DNA of 64,000 nucleotides from Chionis minor (taxonomy: Eukaryota; Chordata; Aves; Charadriiformes; Chionididae): positions 65,981-129,980 of the forward strand of contig VZSF01007313.1 of NCBI GenBank assembly GCA_013398295.1, given 5' to 3'. A model generated the notes under the pieces. It did no database searches. It was not told the origin of the DNA and saw only the letters and a program-made list of their open reading frames with translations. Shown piece by piece: positions 11,185-22,400 of the stretch. Every line of letters starts with the position of its first letter. The stretch's first letter is position 1. A program made the position numbers and the translations under genes.

Positions 11185-12248
11185 CTGCAGAGAAGAAGAA
11201 ATTTACATGAAAACCTTTTCCATCACCCACTCCTAATACAGGAAAGGAAATTAGTTTTAACAGCTCTGAACAAAATCAAGTAAATCACTAGCAGCAGCCG
11301 TTTACCTCACAGCAATCTTACTGCCATCAATAATTTCAGGCTGGGTATAAAATCCCACCGCAACTATAATGTGAAAGAGTTTTAATACTCAGCCAATATC
11401 ACAAATCAGGATTTTCTTCTTTGATTATGTTTCCTATTTCAGCACAAAGAGAGATCAAATACGCACACAAAAAGATCAACGAGTAATTTTCAGGCTCACT
11501 GTAGGGGGTTTGGGTTGGGGGGAGGCGTGTTTGGGTTTTTTTGCCTAAGACTGTATCCTGTAACCCCTTGATTGAACTTTCACTGGCTGGATGAAAATAA
11601 ATTTGTAATTTAAACCCCTAGTACTGTGACAGAATTGCATAAAGCTCATGTTTTAAATGCTACAGTCAATTTTAAGGCAAGTTCTACTTAATATAGCTAA
11701 ACGTCAAGATAAAAAGAACACTTCATAGTTCAAACACCCAACTTTTAAAATTTGAACGAAGTTTAAATTCTACCTTAGTATTAGCAGAACCCAGCTGCAG
11801 GTTAATACTCTCAGCAAGGTTAGCTACGCTGTGGTCAAGCATCAGCAATGTAGATGACATTCAATGCTCAAAGAATTGTACCTCCTTGGTAAAAAGCAAT
11901 AGACTGAAATAACTGATCTTGACCAGATGTGTCCCTGGTCTTCTTACTGGGTAGTTTTGGATTATACAGATAAGAAAGACTAAACTTCATGTATTTTTCT
12001 GATCATCTAACACCAGAGTGTTTTTCCACAGGAACAATGCCTTCCATTGCAGTTTATATTAAAAACAATCTTGAAAAGCGGCCAGGTAAGACTCTAAACA
12101 CATCCACTATGTATCTCGCCTATTCTTAATAGCTCCTGTCATGTTTTCTTATGAAGGAAACTATCAGACAAAACCAGAGGTCTTCAGAACAGCTGCAGTT
12201 CTTATGTGCCGTTCTTATTAATTGTTCGTGCTCCTGCTTCCCAATTAC
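11185..12248 (-). other. ANKHD1: ANKHD1 intron 5
   Basis: A 1064 bp intron, AT-rich, with G/T-rich low-complexity sequence at 11507-11545. Nothing else was recognised. Confidence 0.9.
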
Positions 12249-12396
12249 CTGTTGAAGACTGTGCGTTGACATCTGCACAATGAACAAGGAGAAGTTTAAC
12301 AATATCTACATAGCCTCCGCTGGCAGCTGCCATTAAAGGAGTTATGTCCCCTTTATTCCCTCGATCTTCAACGTTTGCATGCATTGCTAGTAGCAC
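12249..12396 (-). CDS. ANKHD1: ANKHD1 exon 5: ankyrin repeats 2-3
   Basis: Reads VLLAMHANVEDRGNKGDITP, then LMAAASGGYVDIVKLLLVHC and ADVNAQSST plus one base of Gly. GNKGDITPLMAAxSGGYxDIVKLLL is the ANKHD1 form; ANKRD17 has GIKGDITPLMAAANGGHVKIVKLLL. Splice sites are TCTAG|GTGC and ACAG|GTAATT. One oddity: the loop before ADVN carries Cys (HCADVN, codon TGT) where human ANKHD1 has Asp and typical ankyrin repeats have Gly. That is one substitution from Gly (GGT to TGT), so it may be a lineage change, a polymorphism or a sequence error. Length is 148 nt, phase 0 in and phase 1 out. Confidence 0.95.
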
Positions 12397-13218
12397 CTAG
12401 AGAAAAAAAAGTTCACTTTAATGAATGAACTGTTAACACCAACATTTTGCTTTTAGTTCAGTGGGGCTTGCGAGGGTGATTTCCCAGCCAGCTGTGATGT
12501 CCCCTTGCAGTAATACCCCCAATGGTGAAGCACAATGACACAAGTCCTGGTTTTAATACATTTGTTCGTATCTGCTGAAATCATCATTAAGTTACAGTGC
12601 AATACTGACATTTTCAAAAGTCACAGCGCAATTCACTGAATAGAATGACAGCAGAGAAACTGTAAACCTGCACACATCAGGTCAAGCTGATAGGTGCTCT
12701 TGCCTGGCACCAAAACTTAAAGCTGGCCACTTTCTGAGAACTATTACCTAAATGTCTTCAAAGAAGCACAAATTCTGCTCTTAGATACACAAGTATAAAA
12801 GCCAAAAACTAACACAAATCAATGCACTGTTGATACAGATGTGATTAAAAAAAAATAGGAAGAGGAGTTTTTAGAAGGTAGCCACTTGTAGTGTTTGATT
12901 TTGCTGCTATTTTAGATCCTATTGCAATGTCTCCCTGGCAGAACAGCTTGACTGCATCTAGAACAATGCCAGAAAAGTAGGTAACGCTATAAAACACAAG
13001 ATACATTCCACAGACAAGTCTCTTAAACCTAAAGGCATATGACAACATTTTCCATTAAGATGGCAAATGATAACTGCAAGCCCACAATGTATTAACTGAT
13101 AATCTGTTTAGATTATAAAAAATTATTAGAATCGGAATAGCTAAAACGTTTACCTATCAGAGAAGACCATTAGACAATGCTTCACAAAGGTTTAGTTGTG
13201 ATTATATTTGTTACTTAC
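12397..13218 (-). other. ANKHD1: ANKHD1 intron 4
   Basis: An 822 bp intron with canonical ends (GTAAGT...TCTAG). The only ORF (12845-13048, minus) has no conserved features. Confidence 0.92.
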
Positions 13219-13366
13219 TTGTGCCAATTCATAATATCCTGCTGAACAGGCCAAGCAAAGGAGACTTTCCCCTTCTTCAGTATGTTCATTCACGCTTCTT
13301 CCTTCATCCAACAGCTTCCGGACAGCATTTACATCCCCATCTGAGCATGCTTCTGCCAAACTGCGA
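13219..13366 (-). CDS. ANKHD1: ANKHD1 exon 4: first ankyrin repeat
   Basis: After the split Asn it reads RSLAEACSDGDVNAVRKLLD, then EGRSVNEHTEEGESLLCLAC and SAGYYELAQ, 49 codons in all. This is the first ankyrin repeat and the first half of the second; ankyrin repeats are helix-loop-helix protein-binding modules. The acceptor is TTTTCCAG|TCGC and the donor CACAA|GTAAGTAAC, both strong. The 148 nt exon ends in phase 0. EGRSVNEHTEEGESLLCLAC is identical to the human family members as I remember them, so strong purifying selection is expected. Confidence 0.96.
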
Positions 13367-15499
13367 CTGGAAAATCAGTTACCACAGAGTAAGCCCAAAA
13401 TAAACCTTCAGGAGATGGCTAGCTTTGCTATGCAAGGAAGAAGTCTTTACTTGAAGACTCACGGCATTAGTACTAAGCCTTACTAGAAAAGGTACCTTAC
13501 AGATTTTTTTTAAAGAAAAAGTATCTTTCCACAGGCGAAACGGAGATAAAGATCTTGCTTCTGTCTACAGCTAGATAATTTCTGGTGTTCGCAAGACACA
13601 GAATTAAATCTCGCTGATGCTGTTCACACTTTGGTGGAATGTCAGGTGCACAGAGGCTACGACTGTAACAAACTACTGACTATGGGTACCAAGGCAAATT
13701 TCTAGTAGAAATAAAGCCAAAAAGCAAACAGTATCAGAGACACCACTAATACTGAATAATACAAGACAAACCTTCTGACTGTTGTCTCTCCTGTAGTGGG
13801 ACTAATATCCTTCTTTGCACTCGCCCAAAGTTGGTTTTTAATTGAAAACACCACTTTCTTACCTGAAGCAGACATTTCAAAGAAAAATTCTTACCTTACT
13901 TAGTAACATCTTAAAGGAAGAAAGGAGAGGAGCCTTACAGAAGTCTACTACGTTTCCTGTCATGTACTGTTAAAAGCATGCAACAGAAGGTTTCAGATGG
14001 ACGAAATAAGCCAACTAAACTGTAAGTTTTTTAAACAGCAGTAACACCACAAATCCTACATGGAACACTACTAACTCAAACTCAAAAAAAAAAAAAGCCA
14101 TGAGAGGTAATTACGAGCTCAGAGTTAAAAGGAAAAGACATGACAAACCCTGAGTTCTTGGCATCTAAAAGCTCACAAGTCTATAATCACTACTTTAAGC
14201 ATCATCAGCCTCTGGAGTAGAGAGAATAGCTATTTCCCCCGAGACCTACAAAAGTACACTAAACAAATCTTCAAAAAGGTGAGCTGCACTTCAGTTTCAG
14301 ACCAAGTCACTTACCCTTTAAATCCTTTTCTGTACAAAATAGTCTCAACAGCAAAGATAACTGTTAAAGCACTGCTAAACAAAAGTGTAAACAGGAGCAA
14401 GTCATGCAAGGCAAGTTGGTACTCATGCTCCGTACCGACTCATTTACACTTCTCCAACTGATGGCATCATTTTATTTAGAAAATATAAGCAAGGAATCAT
14501 GGTCCCTCAGCCATTGGGAACCAAATCACAGTTAATGTCCTGCTGGAAGAGGGAAGGGAGGAAGAGCCTTCTGTTATAAACACTAGTGGACTGCATGTGA
14601 TGCATTCACATCAGTATATTTTATTTGCAAGATATGAAACCTTGTTGCTTAAAACAAAAACTAGTACGCTCAGATTCATTAAAAACCTCAAAATTCTACT
14701 TTTCTTCTGTGAAAGGGAGAAGTTTACTCAAGAAATCCACTCACAACAAAGAAAGCATCCATTTGAGCACAGAGTTCCCTCAGGAAAGCACACAAGTTTC
14801 AATTGTTCAAAGACTGTAAACAATGTTAAGTCCCTATTTTAAAAGTATACACCAAAAATGAAATAAAACTGTGCTAGCAGCTGCTAGATAAAATCTGAGA
14901 TCTGACCTCACCAGATCACCTACATTTGCATGGTAATCGTCAAGTATTTTAAGCAAAGTAACTGGGATTTTTGTAAGGTTTGTTATTTGGCTACACAGTC
15001 AAGTCCACATACTGAAGCAATGGGACCCCAGTAAAAGGCCGCAGGACACTATCAAACCTGCCACCGTCTCCTGCGGGGCAGCACGGGAGGGCTGTGTGCT
15101 CCCAGCACAAGCAGTCACACAACCCCGCTGCAACCCACACGTAACCCGGCAGTAACAGCTGGAGATGCCACCCGCAGCTGGAGGAGAGGGTGGGAATTCC
15201 TGCACTTCCCCAGACACACAGTCTAACCTTTAGAACACCATGGCCTGAGAGGCAAATCCCGAAACAGATCTATCACGCTCAGATGACCTTAAGCCACCTC
15301 ATATAACACAGAACTGCTGCAAAACCGAATAAGCTCTGGGAAAAAGCTATTAGAACAAGACTCATAGTTGAGTCCAGTTGACCCAGGCACCTCCAAAGGT
15401 CTCCCAGTTTGCTTTCTGCTTAGGTTCCATTCAACAGATTTCCAAGACGGTTTGTAAAAGTGGTAAGAATGACACTGGGATCCTCTTCCAAATGAAGCA

Positions 15500-17010
15500 C
15501 AGGATGCTATTGACCTTTGCTCCAAGGTGCCTTGCTGGCTCATGTTCCACTTGTTGTCCACCACAAAACTCAGGTCTTTTTCTCCAAACTTTATTTCCAG
15601 CAGTTCAGCCCTCCCCATCCGTACCAACGCACAGAGATATTCCTCCCAAAGTGCAAGAGTTTGCATTTCCCTTTGTTACATTTCATTAGATTCCTGCTGG
15701 CCCCTTTTCTTCAGCTTGTCAAGGTCCCACTGAATGGCAGCACAACCATTTGGTCCATCAACTGCTCCTTTCAGTTTTGTGTCATCTGCAAACTTGCTGA
15801 GGACACACTCTGTACCATCACACGGGTCACTGATGAAGACGTTAAACAGTACTAGCCCCAATATCATCCCCTGGAGAACATCAGTCACAACCTGCCTTCA
15901 CCTGGACTCTGTGATACTAACAACTCTGAGCCTGGTAGTTCAGACGGTTTTCAATCCACCTCACTCTCCTCCTACCTGGTCTGTACTTCACCAGCTTGTC
16001 CCACAGGATGCTGTGGGATACAGCGTGAAAAGACTTGCTAAAGTCAAGATAAAAGGCACCCACTGCTCTCCTCTCATGTAGCCATCTCATTGTAGAAGGC
16101 TACCAGGTCAGGCTTGATCCCTTAGGAAACCATGCTGACTCCTTCCCATCAATCATCATTTTGTACTTACTGTCTTAGGAAATGGCTTCTCGGAAGATTT
16201 GCTCCGTCACCTTTTTTTAAGGAATGAGGTGAGGCTGACCTGCCTTGGATTGTCTTTCTTGCCATTCTTGAGGACAGGGGTGACATTTGCTTTCCTCCAG
16301 TCCTCAGGAACCTCCCTCATTCCCCATGACCTTTCAAATAAATTGAGACTGGCCTCGCAGTCATATCAGCCAGCTCCTTTCGTACTCATGACAAAATCCT
16401 ATCAGGTCCCATGAACTGATCTGCTGCACTACAGGCTGCCCGGAGAGGGGGTGGAGTCTCCAACCCTGGAGACATTCAAAACCCACCTGGACACCATCCT
16501 GTGCAACCTGCTGTAGGTGGACCTGCTCTGGCAGGGGGGTTGGACTAGATGATCTCTAGAGGTCCCTTCCAACCCTCAACATTCTGTGATTCCGTGACTA
16601 TGTCCAACCTGTTTAAATGCTCCCTGACCTGACACCAAACAAGGTATCAACCCTCCTTGGTCCAGATCTACACACTCATCTCAGGGGCTTGGGATTTCTA
16701 AAAACAAACCTCACCAGTAAAGCCGAAGGCAAAGGCAGCATTCACTACCTCTTCCGTGTCCTTGTCACTAGGTTCCCTGCCATATTCTGAGGCAGGTCCA
16801 CACCTTCACTCATCTTCCTTTTGCAGCTGATATACTCACACTAGTGTAGCTTGTTGCCTATCATGCCCTTTGCCAGATTCAACTCCAGGTGGGCTCTGGC
16901 TTTCCGAATCACATCCCTATAAGCTTGGACATTGTCTCTATATTCCCCATGGGCCACCTGGCCTGCTTCCACCTCTTGTAGGCTTCCTTTTTATGTTCAA
17001 GCATGCTTCC
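15500..17010 (-). mobile_element. Old CR1 LINE fragment (reverse transcriptase region), split by a nested CR1
   Basis: Minus-strand translation at 15676-15888 gives LSKFADDTKLKGAVDGPNG, the catalytic FADD motif of a CR1-type non-LTR reverse transcriptase. Neighbouring frames give other CR1 polymerase segments broken by frameshifts and stops. The nucleotide order matches the CR1 ORF2 order read in reverse: the region after the catalytic motif at low coordinates and the region upstream of the polymerase core near 16600-17010. A plus-strand CR1 3' tail at 16432-16597 interrupts it. Divergence is high, so this is an old, dead insertion, 5'-truncated and without a recognisable 3' end. Boundaries are approximate (about 50 bp). 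Confidence 0.82.
16432..16597 (+). mobile_element. CR1 3' tail nested inside an older CR1
   Basis: Starts caggctgcccggagag and ends with the CR1 block ggttggactagatgatct...ggtcccttccaaccc and the terminal octamers attctgtg/attccgtg. Only the last ~165 bp of a CR1 are present, in the opposite orientation to the surrounding copy. The host element resumes immediately after it (tgtccaacctgtttaaatg), so this insertion is younger than its host. Confidence 0.86.
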
Positions 17011-17489
17011 CCAGCATACATTCATCTCCCCGCAGTTTGGTCCACAAGTCACTTCTCTGGCTTCAGTTAGGAAATGAAACTGTATTTGTTGATTAATTTT
17101 TTTTTTTTTACATTTTGAGCACTGACTCAAGACTACTGCCCTTACTCTAAGCACTTTGTTTTGCAAATCCCAAATCTGAATTTCAAGAGAACATCCATAA
17201 GAAAGGAAACCTAAGACTTTCAATTTGTGATCTTAGATCTTAAGTTCAACAGTACACGCAGTCACACTGTTCCAACGGTTTAGGAACTATCTGCATCACT
17301 TGTCAGAGTACCCCTAAAGATGGTTTGAAATTATCAGTGTAGAAGAAAGCTTTTCATGACAAATCCTCAGTTCTGTCGTCATGGGAATTAAATGCTGTCC
17401 TCATTAATTATCAGTTAGAAGAATTTATCAGATAATACAGTTTCATTTTCCCCTAAGTTCCTCAGCAAGATCCCAGGGCAAATCGCTGC

Positions 17490-17628
17490 CCTGTAAATAT
17501 ATTCAAGGCCAGGTTGGATGAGGCTTTGAGCAATCTGGTCTAGTGGGAGGTGTTCTTGCCCACAGCAAGGGGGTTGGAACAAGATGATCTTTAAGGTCCC
17601 TTCCAACCTAAATCATCCTATGATTCTA
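17490..17628 (+). mobile_element. CR1 3' tail fragment
   Basis: Contains attcaaggccaggttggatg, a ggttgga...gatgatctttaa segment, ggtcccttccaacc and the terminal atcctatgattct octamers. It is a severely 5'-truncated CR1 end about 140 bp long, in intron 3 about 385 bp from exon 3 (18013). Confidence 0.86.
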
Positions 17629-18012
17629 CTAGTATTCTCTTCCAACTTCTACAACGAACCAGAATCATTAGTTTCCAACAAAGTATGCTGAGGCAGTAAT
17701 TAGAGAGCTATCACCAACTCTTCTACGGCTAAGAGTTTAAGCTGCTTTTGAAAAAGAAATCAACTCTCTAGTACACAGAAAGAGCAGCAAGATAGAAAGT
17801 AATAATTTTTTTTGTAGTTTTCACTTACACTTTGAAGCCAGTAGCCTAACGGGACTGTAGTTACACCTTCTGATTCAATAACTTTGCTTCTGCTAGTAGT
17901 AGAGCAGACACATAACAAGTACCAACTATAACATCAATTGAATTTGAAATTAAAAATACAAACTTAGATTCTATAGTTGGGAAACCGGGGGTGGGGAGGG
18001 ATCAATACATAC

Positions 18013-18169
18013 TTGTCCACTTGTCCTGCATTGTGATTGTTCTCTGCTCTCATCCGTGTCAATGCAGCAGCAGCTTCATCCAGCGCACAGCTGACAGAGG
18101 ATGTCAGTCTTCGGAGAACCTCGGGATCTGCGAAGGCTTTACCATCGGCAGTGGACAATTTACCAATTC
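18013..18169 (-). CDS. ANKHD1: ANKHD1 exon 3: conserved helical segment before ankyrin array
   Basis: Reads (G)IGKLSTADGKAFADPEVLR through SSVSCALDEAAAALTRMRAE to NNHNAGQVD plus two bases of Asn. This Ala-rich helical segment is nearly invariant in ANKHD1 and ANKRD17. The tail NNHNAGQVD resembles human ANKHD1 (NSHNAGQVD) more than ANKRD17 (STANAGQSD). The donor is AA|GTATGTATTG. The acceptor (ACTGAAG|GA) has a weak adjacent pyrimidine tract, but a perfect TACTAAC branch motif lies 29 nt upstream, at 18198-18204. The exon is 157 nt, enters in phase 1 and leaves in phase 2. It is isolated between a 30.2 kb and a 4.6 kb intron. Confidence 0.95.
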
Positions 18170-18197
18170 CTTCAGTGTACGTTCGTTCATCAGTCAG

Positions 18198-18204
18198 GTT
18201 AGTA
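18198..18204 (-). promoter_or_regulatory. ANKHD1: Perfect TACTAAC branch-point motif of exon 3
   Basis: The gene strand reads CATACTAACCTGAC, with the presumptive branch adenosine at 18199, 29 nt before the exon 3 acceptor. No AG lies between it and the splice site, as the AG-exclusion rule requires. The stretch right before the acceptor is purine-rich, so this strong branch site may compensate. Confidence 0.6.
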
Positions 18205-19890
18205 TGAAAGTCACACAAAAGAAATGCAAAGACACTATTTTAGATTTCAGCCACATGCACTATTAGTTAAAAATCATTTGCAAACATGCCAGAAAATCAG
18301 CTACTTAAAAGTAACTATTAACATATGCCTAAGACCTGGACGTTTAGTTAACTATAATATGGAATTAAGAAAACTATCTTTCAACTGGCAGCTTCATTAC
18401 CTGTCCCAAATTAAAAAAAAATAAAAATAATCCTGGGGACAATAAGGATAAGCCCAGGGATCAAGCCCAGACACAAAAGCTGGGAAACAGGTGTTATTCC
18501 ACTGGCTTGGTTTAATATTTTCTGAATGAAAAATTTTCCAATTTAAAATGTGAAGTTATTATCCTTTTCCCACCCAACTCCAACCAAACTGAAGTGGACT
18601 TAGATCCAAAGCACCTTTTCTTTAAGAGTAGGGAAAAAAATTTAAATACGCTTCCCCTTAAATTACCAATAATTTAACATTCCAAACTGCACAGCTACAG
18701 GCACAAAAATTATGAAATGAAATTTCAAATATTTTAAAGATACTTGAAATCAATGCCACCTCTACACTAACATCACACAGCAGAAATGCTTAGACTCGAG
18801 GAACTTTTGTAACAGTTTCTTTTTTAAAAAAGTTTCTTTGCTGCAAGACTAAAGCTGAAGGCAAATACAGAACAGCACTATAGGAAGGTATTTACCCCAC
18901 TCATTTACATGGCTAATATACAATTATGGTACAGCTGTGTAATTTTACTCCACACAGGTTCTCCTCTGTACAGCTCAGCACAGCCTGTTTTACATATGCA
19001 AACATCACTGCAGTTGCCTCTCCGTTGGAGGCAGGGCTTATATTTGCATATCCAAATGTAAAATAGTGTAAAGAAACGCACTGATGAATAGTACACACAC
19101 CCCCCCAAAACAAAGCAATCAATTTCACATGCTACAGAAAGCACATGGTTACTGGTTTATATATTAGCTAGCTCCACCAGTGATCGAACAGTAGCTTCTC
19201 ATTCCTTAACCATTAAACGGGGTCAAATTAGATCTAAACCTCTGAAAATAAAGCACCTTTTACCTCAGATTTGTTATTTCGTATGTGCTTATCTCTGCAA
19301 GATTGATTTACACCACGTCTACACCACAACCCAGCTTGAAATTATTACAGAATACTGAAACCGTACTTTGAAATTTTCAAAACCTTGTCTTCAGACAACG
19401 TCTTTCTCCAGTTTGAGAGCATCCGATTTATTTCTCATTAATGGAGGAATCAATACTTACCAAATTTCTCCATCCTGAAAATAATTTAGGCCAGCATATG
19501 GCAGGCACGCTCTGTTGCATTACCCTCCATCACCGCTGCCATGCTGGTACAAGTGGTGTCTCACAGTATTCAGACCCAGTGCTGCTGGAAACGACGACCA
19601 GTCCCTACCCCGTCAGCAAGACAGGCACCCACGATGGGCTGCAGAGAAACTGAGCCCGGGCTACAAAGGCTGAGATGAGCCACTCGGTCAGACCCAAGCA
19701 CACCACCTCCCTGGCTCCAACATCCTACCTCTGCATCACTGCAGCCTCGTTGGCAGGCTAGGAAAAACAATTTCTAATAAATTACCCGCTCCACGATAAA
19801 ACAAGAAATTACGGCTAGGATCCGTTGACACCACACCCATCTGGTTTTCAAAGACGGAGCAGAGAAATGGTTTTCTCCAGAGCAGAGAAA

Positions 19891-19948
19891 CGCAGGGCTA
19901 CTACGGGCTCCCGACTCCACGCAGGGCTACTACGGGCTCCCGACTCCA
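19891..19948. repeat. Perfect 29-bp tandem duplication
   Basis: The 29-bp unit beginning cgcagggctactacgggctc occurs twice, head to tail, without a mismatch (19891-19919 and 19920-19948). It is unrelated to the CR1 copies and lies in a locally GC-richer part of intron 2. It could be a variable-number repeat or a recent slippage event. Confidence 0.95.
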
Positions 19949-22082
19949 CGCACTCGAAGAGGCTACCAGCCACATGCCCCTTTCCACCTCCAAACTGTTG
20001 AGGATACAACCCTGCTCGTCCCTGCTGCCAAATACGGCGAGGCTACAAACAACAAGCCTCAAACTCCACAGCTCCCACCTCCCACATTAACGCAAACTGA
20101 CCTTGTCGCTGGTTTAGAAGGTGAGGCAAGTCATGGCATCCCTGCAGTTGGGGCAGGTGGGACAGCAGTGAATGGTCACAGCCAAACTGCACCGAGGCAT
20201 CAATTTAGTACCATACCCCTCAAGAAAGTGAGTTTTTCCACAGATGCGCTTCCCCAGGCCAGCCCTCAGAGTAACTACATGGATGTTTACACGAGCTATT
20301 CCTGGTGGCAGTGCTGGCTTAGCTAGCTTGCAGTGTACATGAAAGTACTACCTAAGGGAAGAAAGGGAATTGAGTCTTCACACCTCCGCACGGAGGCCTC
20401 ATCCAGCAGGACTGCTGCGACCACCACTGAACACGGCGGCATGCAAAGTGGAAAAGTACTCCAGAGAAATCGACAGGATTTAGAAAAATTGCCCCCAAGC
20501 AAAGGCTAAAAAACTGTAGATTGAGCTAACAAGGAGCACTACAACAGCAGTTGCCCTCCACTTAGAGGGTCTCATGAAGGAGCTGGCAGAAGTAGGAAAT
20601 GAAAAGTCCAGCTGAAATGGACACCACTAAGATCAGACAGGTTACTGAGACAAGCAGAATGTACAGCTTTACTATTCCCTCCCATCTTTGAAGTTTGCTC
20701 GTTGAAGCATTCGTACACCGGATTTTGGAAGGCAAGAGAAGTCCCACCACAGATCTAAGTCCTGTGCCCTGTAAAGACAAACAAACTTCAACTGCTGAAG
20801 AGCTCCTGCGCCTGTTTTCATGGATTGCTGCTGGTGGTCTCCTGGAGGACTTGCCAACCATAGGTCCCTGGCTCTACCTTCCAGCTAGTAAAAGCATGCT
20901 TACAGCTCGCTACGGTTTCCCACTTTGTTCCACAAAAGGTGCTACAACCCCACCAAGGACTTGAAGAGGGTAGGGCTGAAGATGCCTTTTAGCTACCTCA
21001 CCAGCTAGAGCTTAACCCAGGTGCCATCCCCAGCTGTTAACTTCATACTTCTTTTATATCGCACATGCCAAAACTGATCAACCACCACGGAAGACATCAG
21101 AGCAGACATTTGTTAGGGTGAACGGGGTACAAGGGAGACAGACTACCAGAACTACAACTGCAGACACCCGTTCATTTATTGCCCTTTTGCAGGTTTACAG
21201 TACCATCTAAGCAACTGCTTAGTTTTTACTTCTCTATGATTTAGGATGACTACGCAAGAATCTTATTGCTGTAATGCTCATGTATCTATTAATCTCTAAT
21301 CGGTTTTGTGTCCATTTCATGACCATTTGCTCTTGTGTCGCTCTCCCAGATGTTTAGGAACCCTCCTAAAGAGAGGAACCCTCCAGAGACTGCAGCGATC
21401 TGAGGGATCAACGTGCAAGTGCTGGACTAAATCTCTGCCTGTCTCCTCCCACCCAACAAATACTGGAAGCATCCTCAAGACCATTCTCCATATTTGCTCA
21501 AATTCATCCTTCTTCCACACAAGCGACGACAATTTCTCACATTCTTAAAGCCTGTTCGTGATCTGACACTACCCAAACTGAACCCCAGTGTTTGACATTC
21601 TGTGCTTCCTGCAGGGCCATGGCACCTGGCACATTTTTGGGAATAGAAGCCACTACAAGGTTGTGTAACATCATCTTTTCATGGACTGATCCAGGGTAAG
21701 TCTGAAAAGAGAACATGGGAGCCACCATTTTTATCGAAAACAGTCCGCAGTCACTAAGCATATGGAGATGGTGCAAAGTTCCAGCTTACCACTAATGTGT
21801 TCCTAAACAAACCACAAGGAAGTGCTTCCATACAACATGAGCTGCCATGAGAAGGCCAAAAGGCTGAATTTAAAGATAGGTTTGATAGGTTCACAGAAGG
21901 AACAGGCTTTACAGTAATACCAAGAACAGTAGCCCTGGAAGTCACTATTTAAGGACATTCCTGAACAAGAGGCTACTGGAAGGACATAGAGAGGAAGGAA
22001 TAACACCTGTACGGTGATTTCACTGCTTTTCCCTCAGGGTTCCGCAGCCGGCCCACCGCAGGGCCCAGGGAGCCGGACTCAC

Positions 22083-22217
22083 CTTCAGGCTGCCTTTGTG
22101 GGGCACTTCTTTAGCCAAGCCCCGTCTGCTGGAGCCGCGTGCCAGAGTGTTCACAAACCCTGGCAGGGACAAGGCCAGCAACATTACCCAACAACTGAAA
22201 AGAGAGCTCCTAAACAT
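22083..22217 (-). CDS. Speculative small secreted-peptide first exon (45 codons ending at a donor)
   Basis: A minus-strand ATG at 22217 opens MFRSSLFSCWVMLLALSLPG, followed by FVNTLARGSSRRG and ending GSLK. The start resembles a signal peptide: Arg near the N-terminus, a hydrophobic core of about 15 residues, and a possible cleavage after TLA, followed by a dibasic RR. After exactly 45 codons comes a consensus donor (CTGAAG|GTGAGT, junction 22083/22082) in phase 0. Nothing upstream looks like a promoter, and a CR1 tail begins within about 10 bp on the ATG side. I recognise no family. A 45-codon ORF with a hydrophobic start can arise by chance, so this is a candidate only. Confidence 0.15.
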
Positions 22218-22223
22218 CCCTGC

Positions 22224-22400
22224 AAACAGGTTGCCCAGGGGAGTTGTGGATGCCCCATCCCTGGAAGCGTTTAAGGACAGGTTGGAGGTGGTTTTGAGCA
22301 GCCTGACCTAGCGGAAGGTGTCCCTGCCAACAGCAGGGACATTGGACCGGATGATTTTTAAAGGCCACTTCCAACTTAAAAACCATTCTATGATTCTATA
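22224..22400 (+). mobile_element. CR1 3' tail fragment
   Basis: Reads the CR1 ORF2 C-terminus (NRLPRGVVDAPSLEAFKDRL and EVVLSSLT, stop), then the 3' UTR with ggacattggaccggatgatt and the terminal attctatgattctatag octamers. About 177 bp long and heavily 5'-truncated. Confidence 0.88.

Larger units (their letters stand above)
13367..18012 (-). other. ANKHD1: ANKHD1 intron 3
   Basis: A 4646 bp intron. Its central part is occupied by CR1 sequence: an old minus-strand copy (about 15500-17010) interrupted by a plus-strand CR1 tail, and another tail at 17490-17628. The rest (13367-15500) is AT-rich, with a moderately GC-rich patch at 15040-15200 of unknown origin. Confidence 0.88.
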
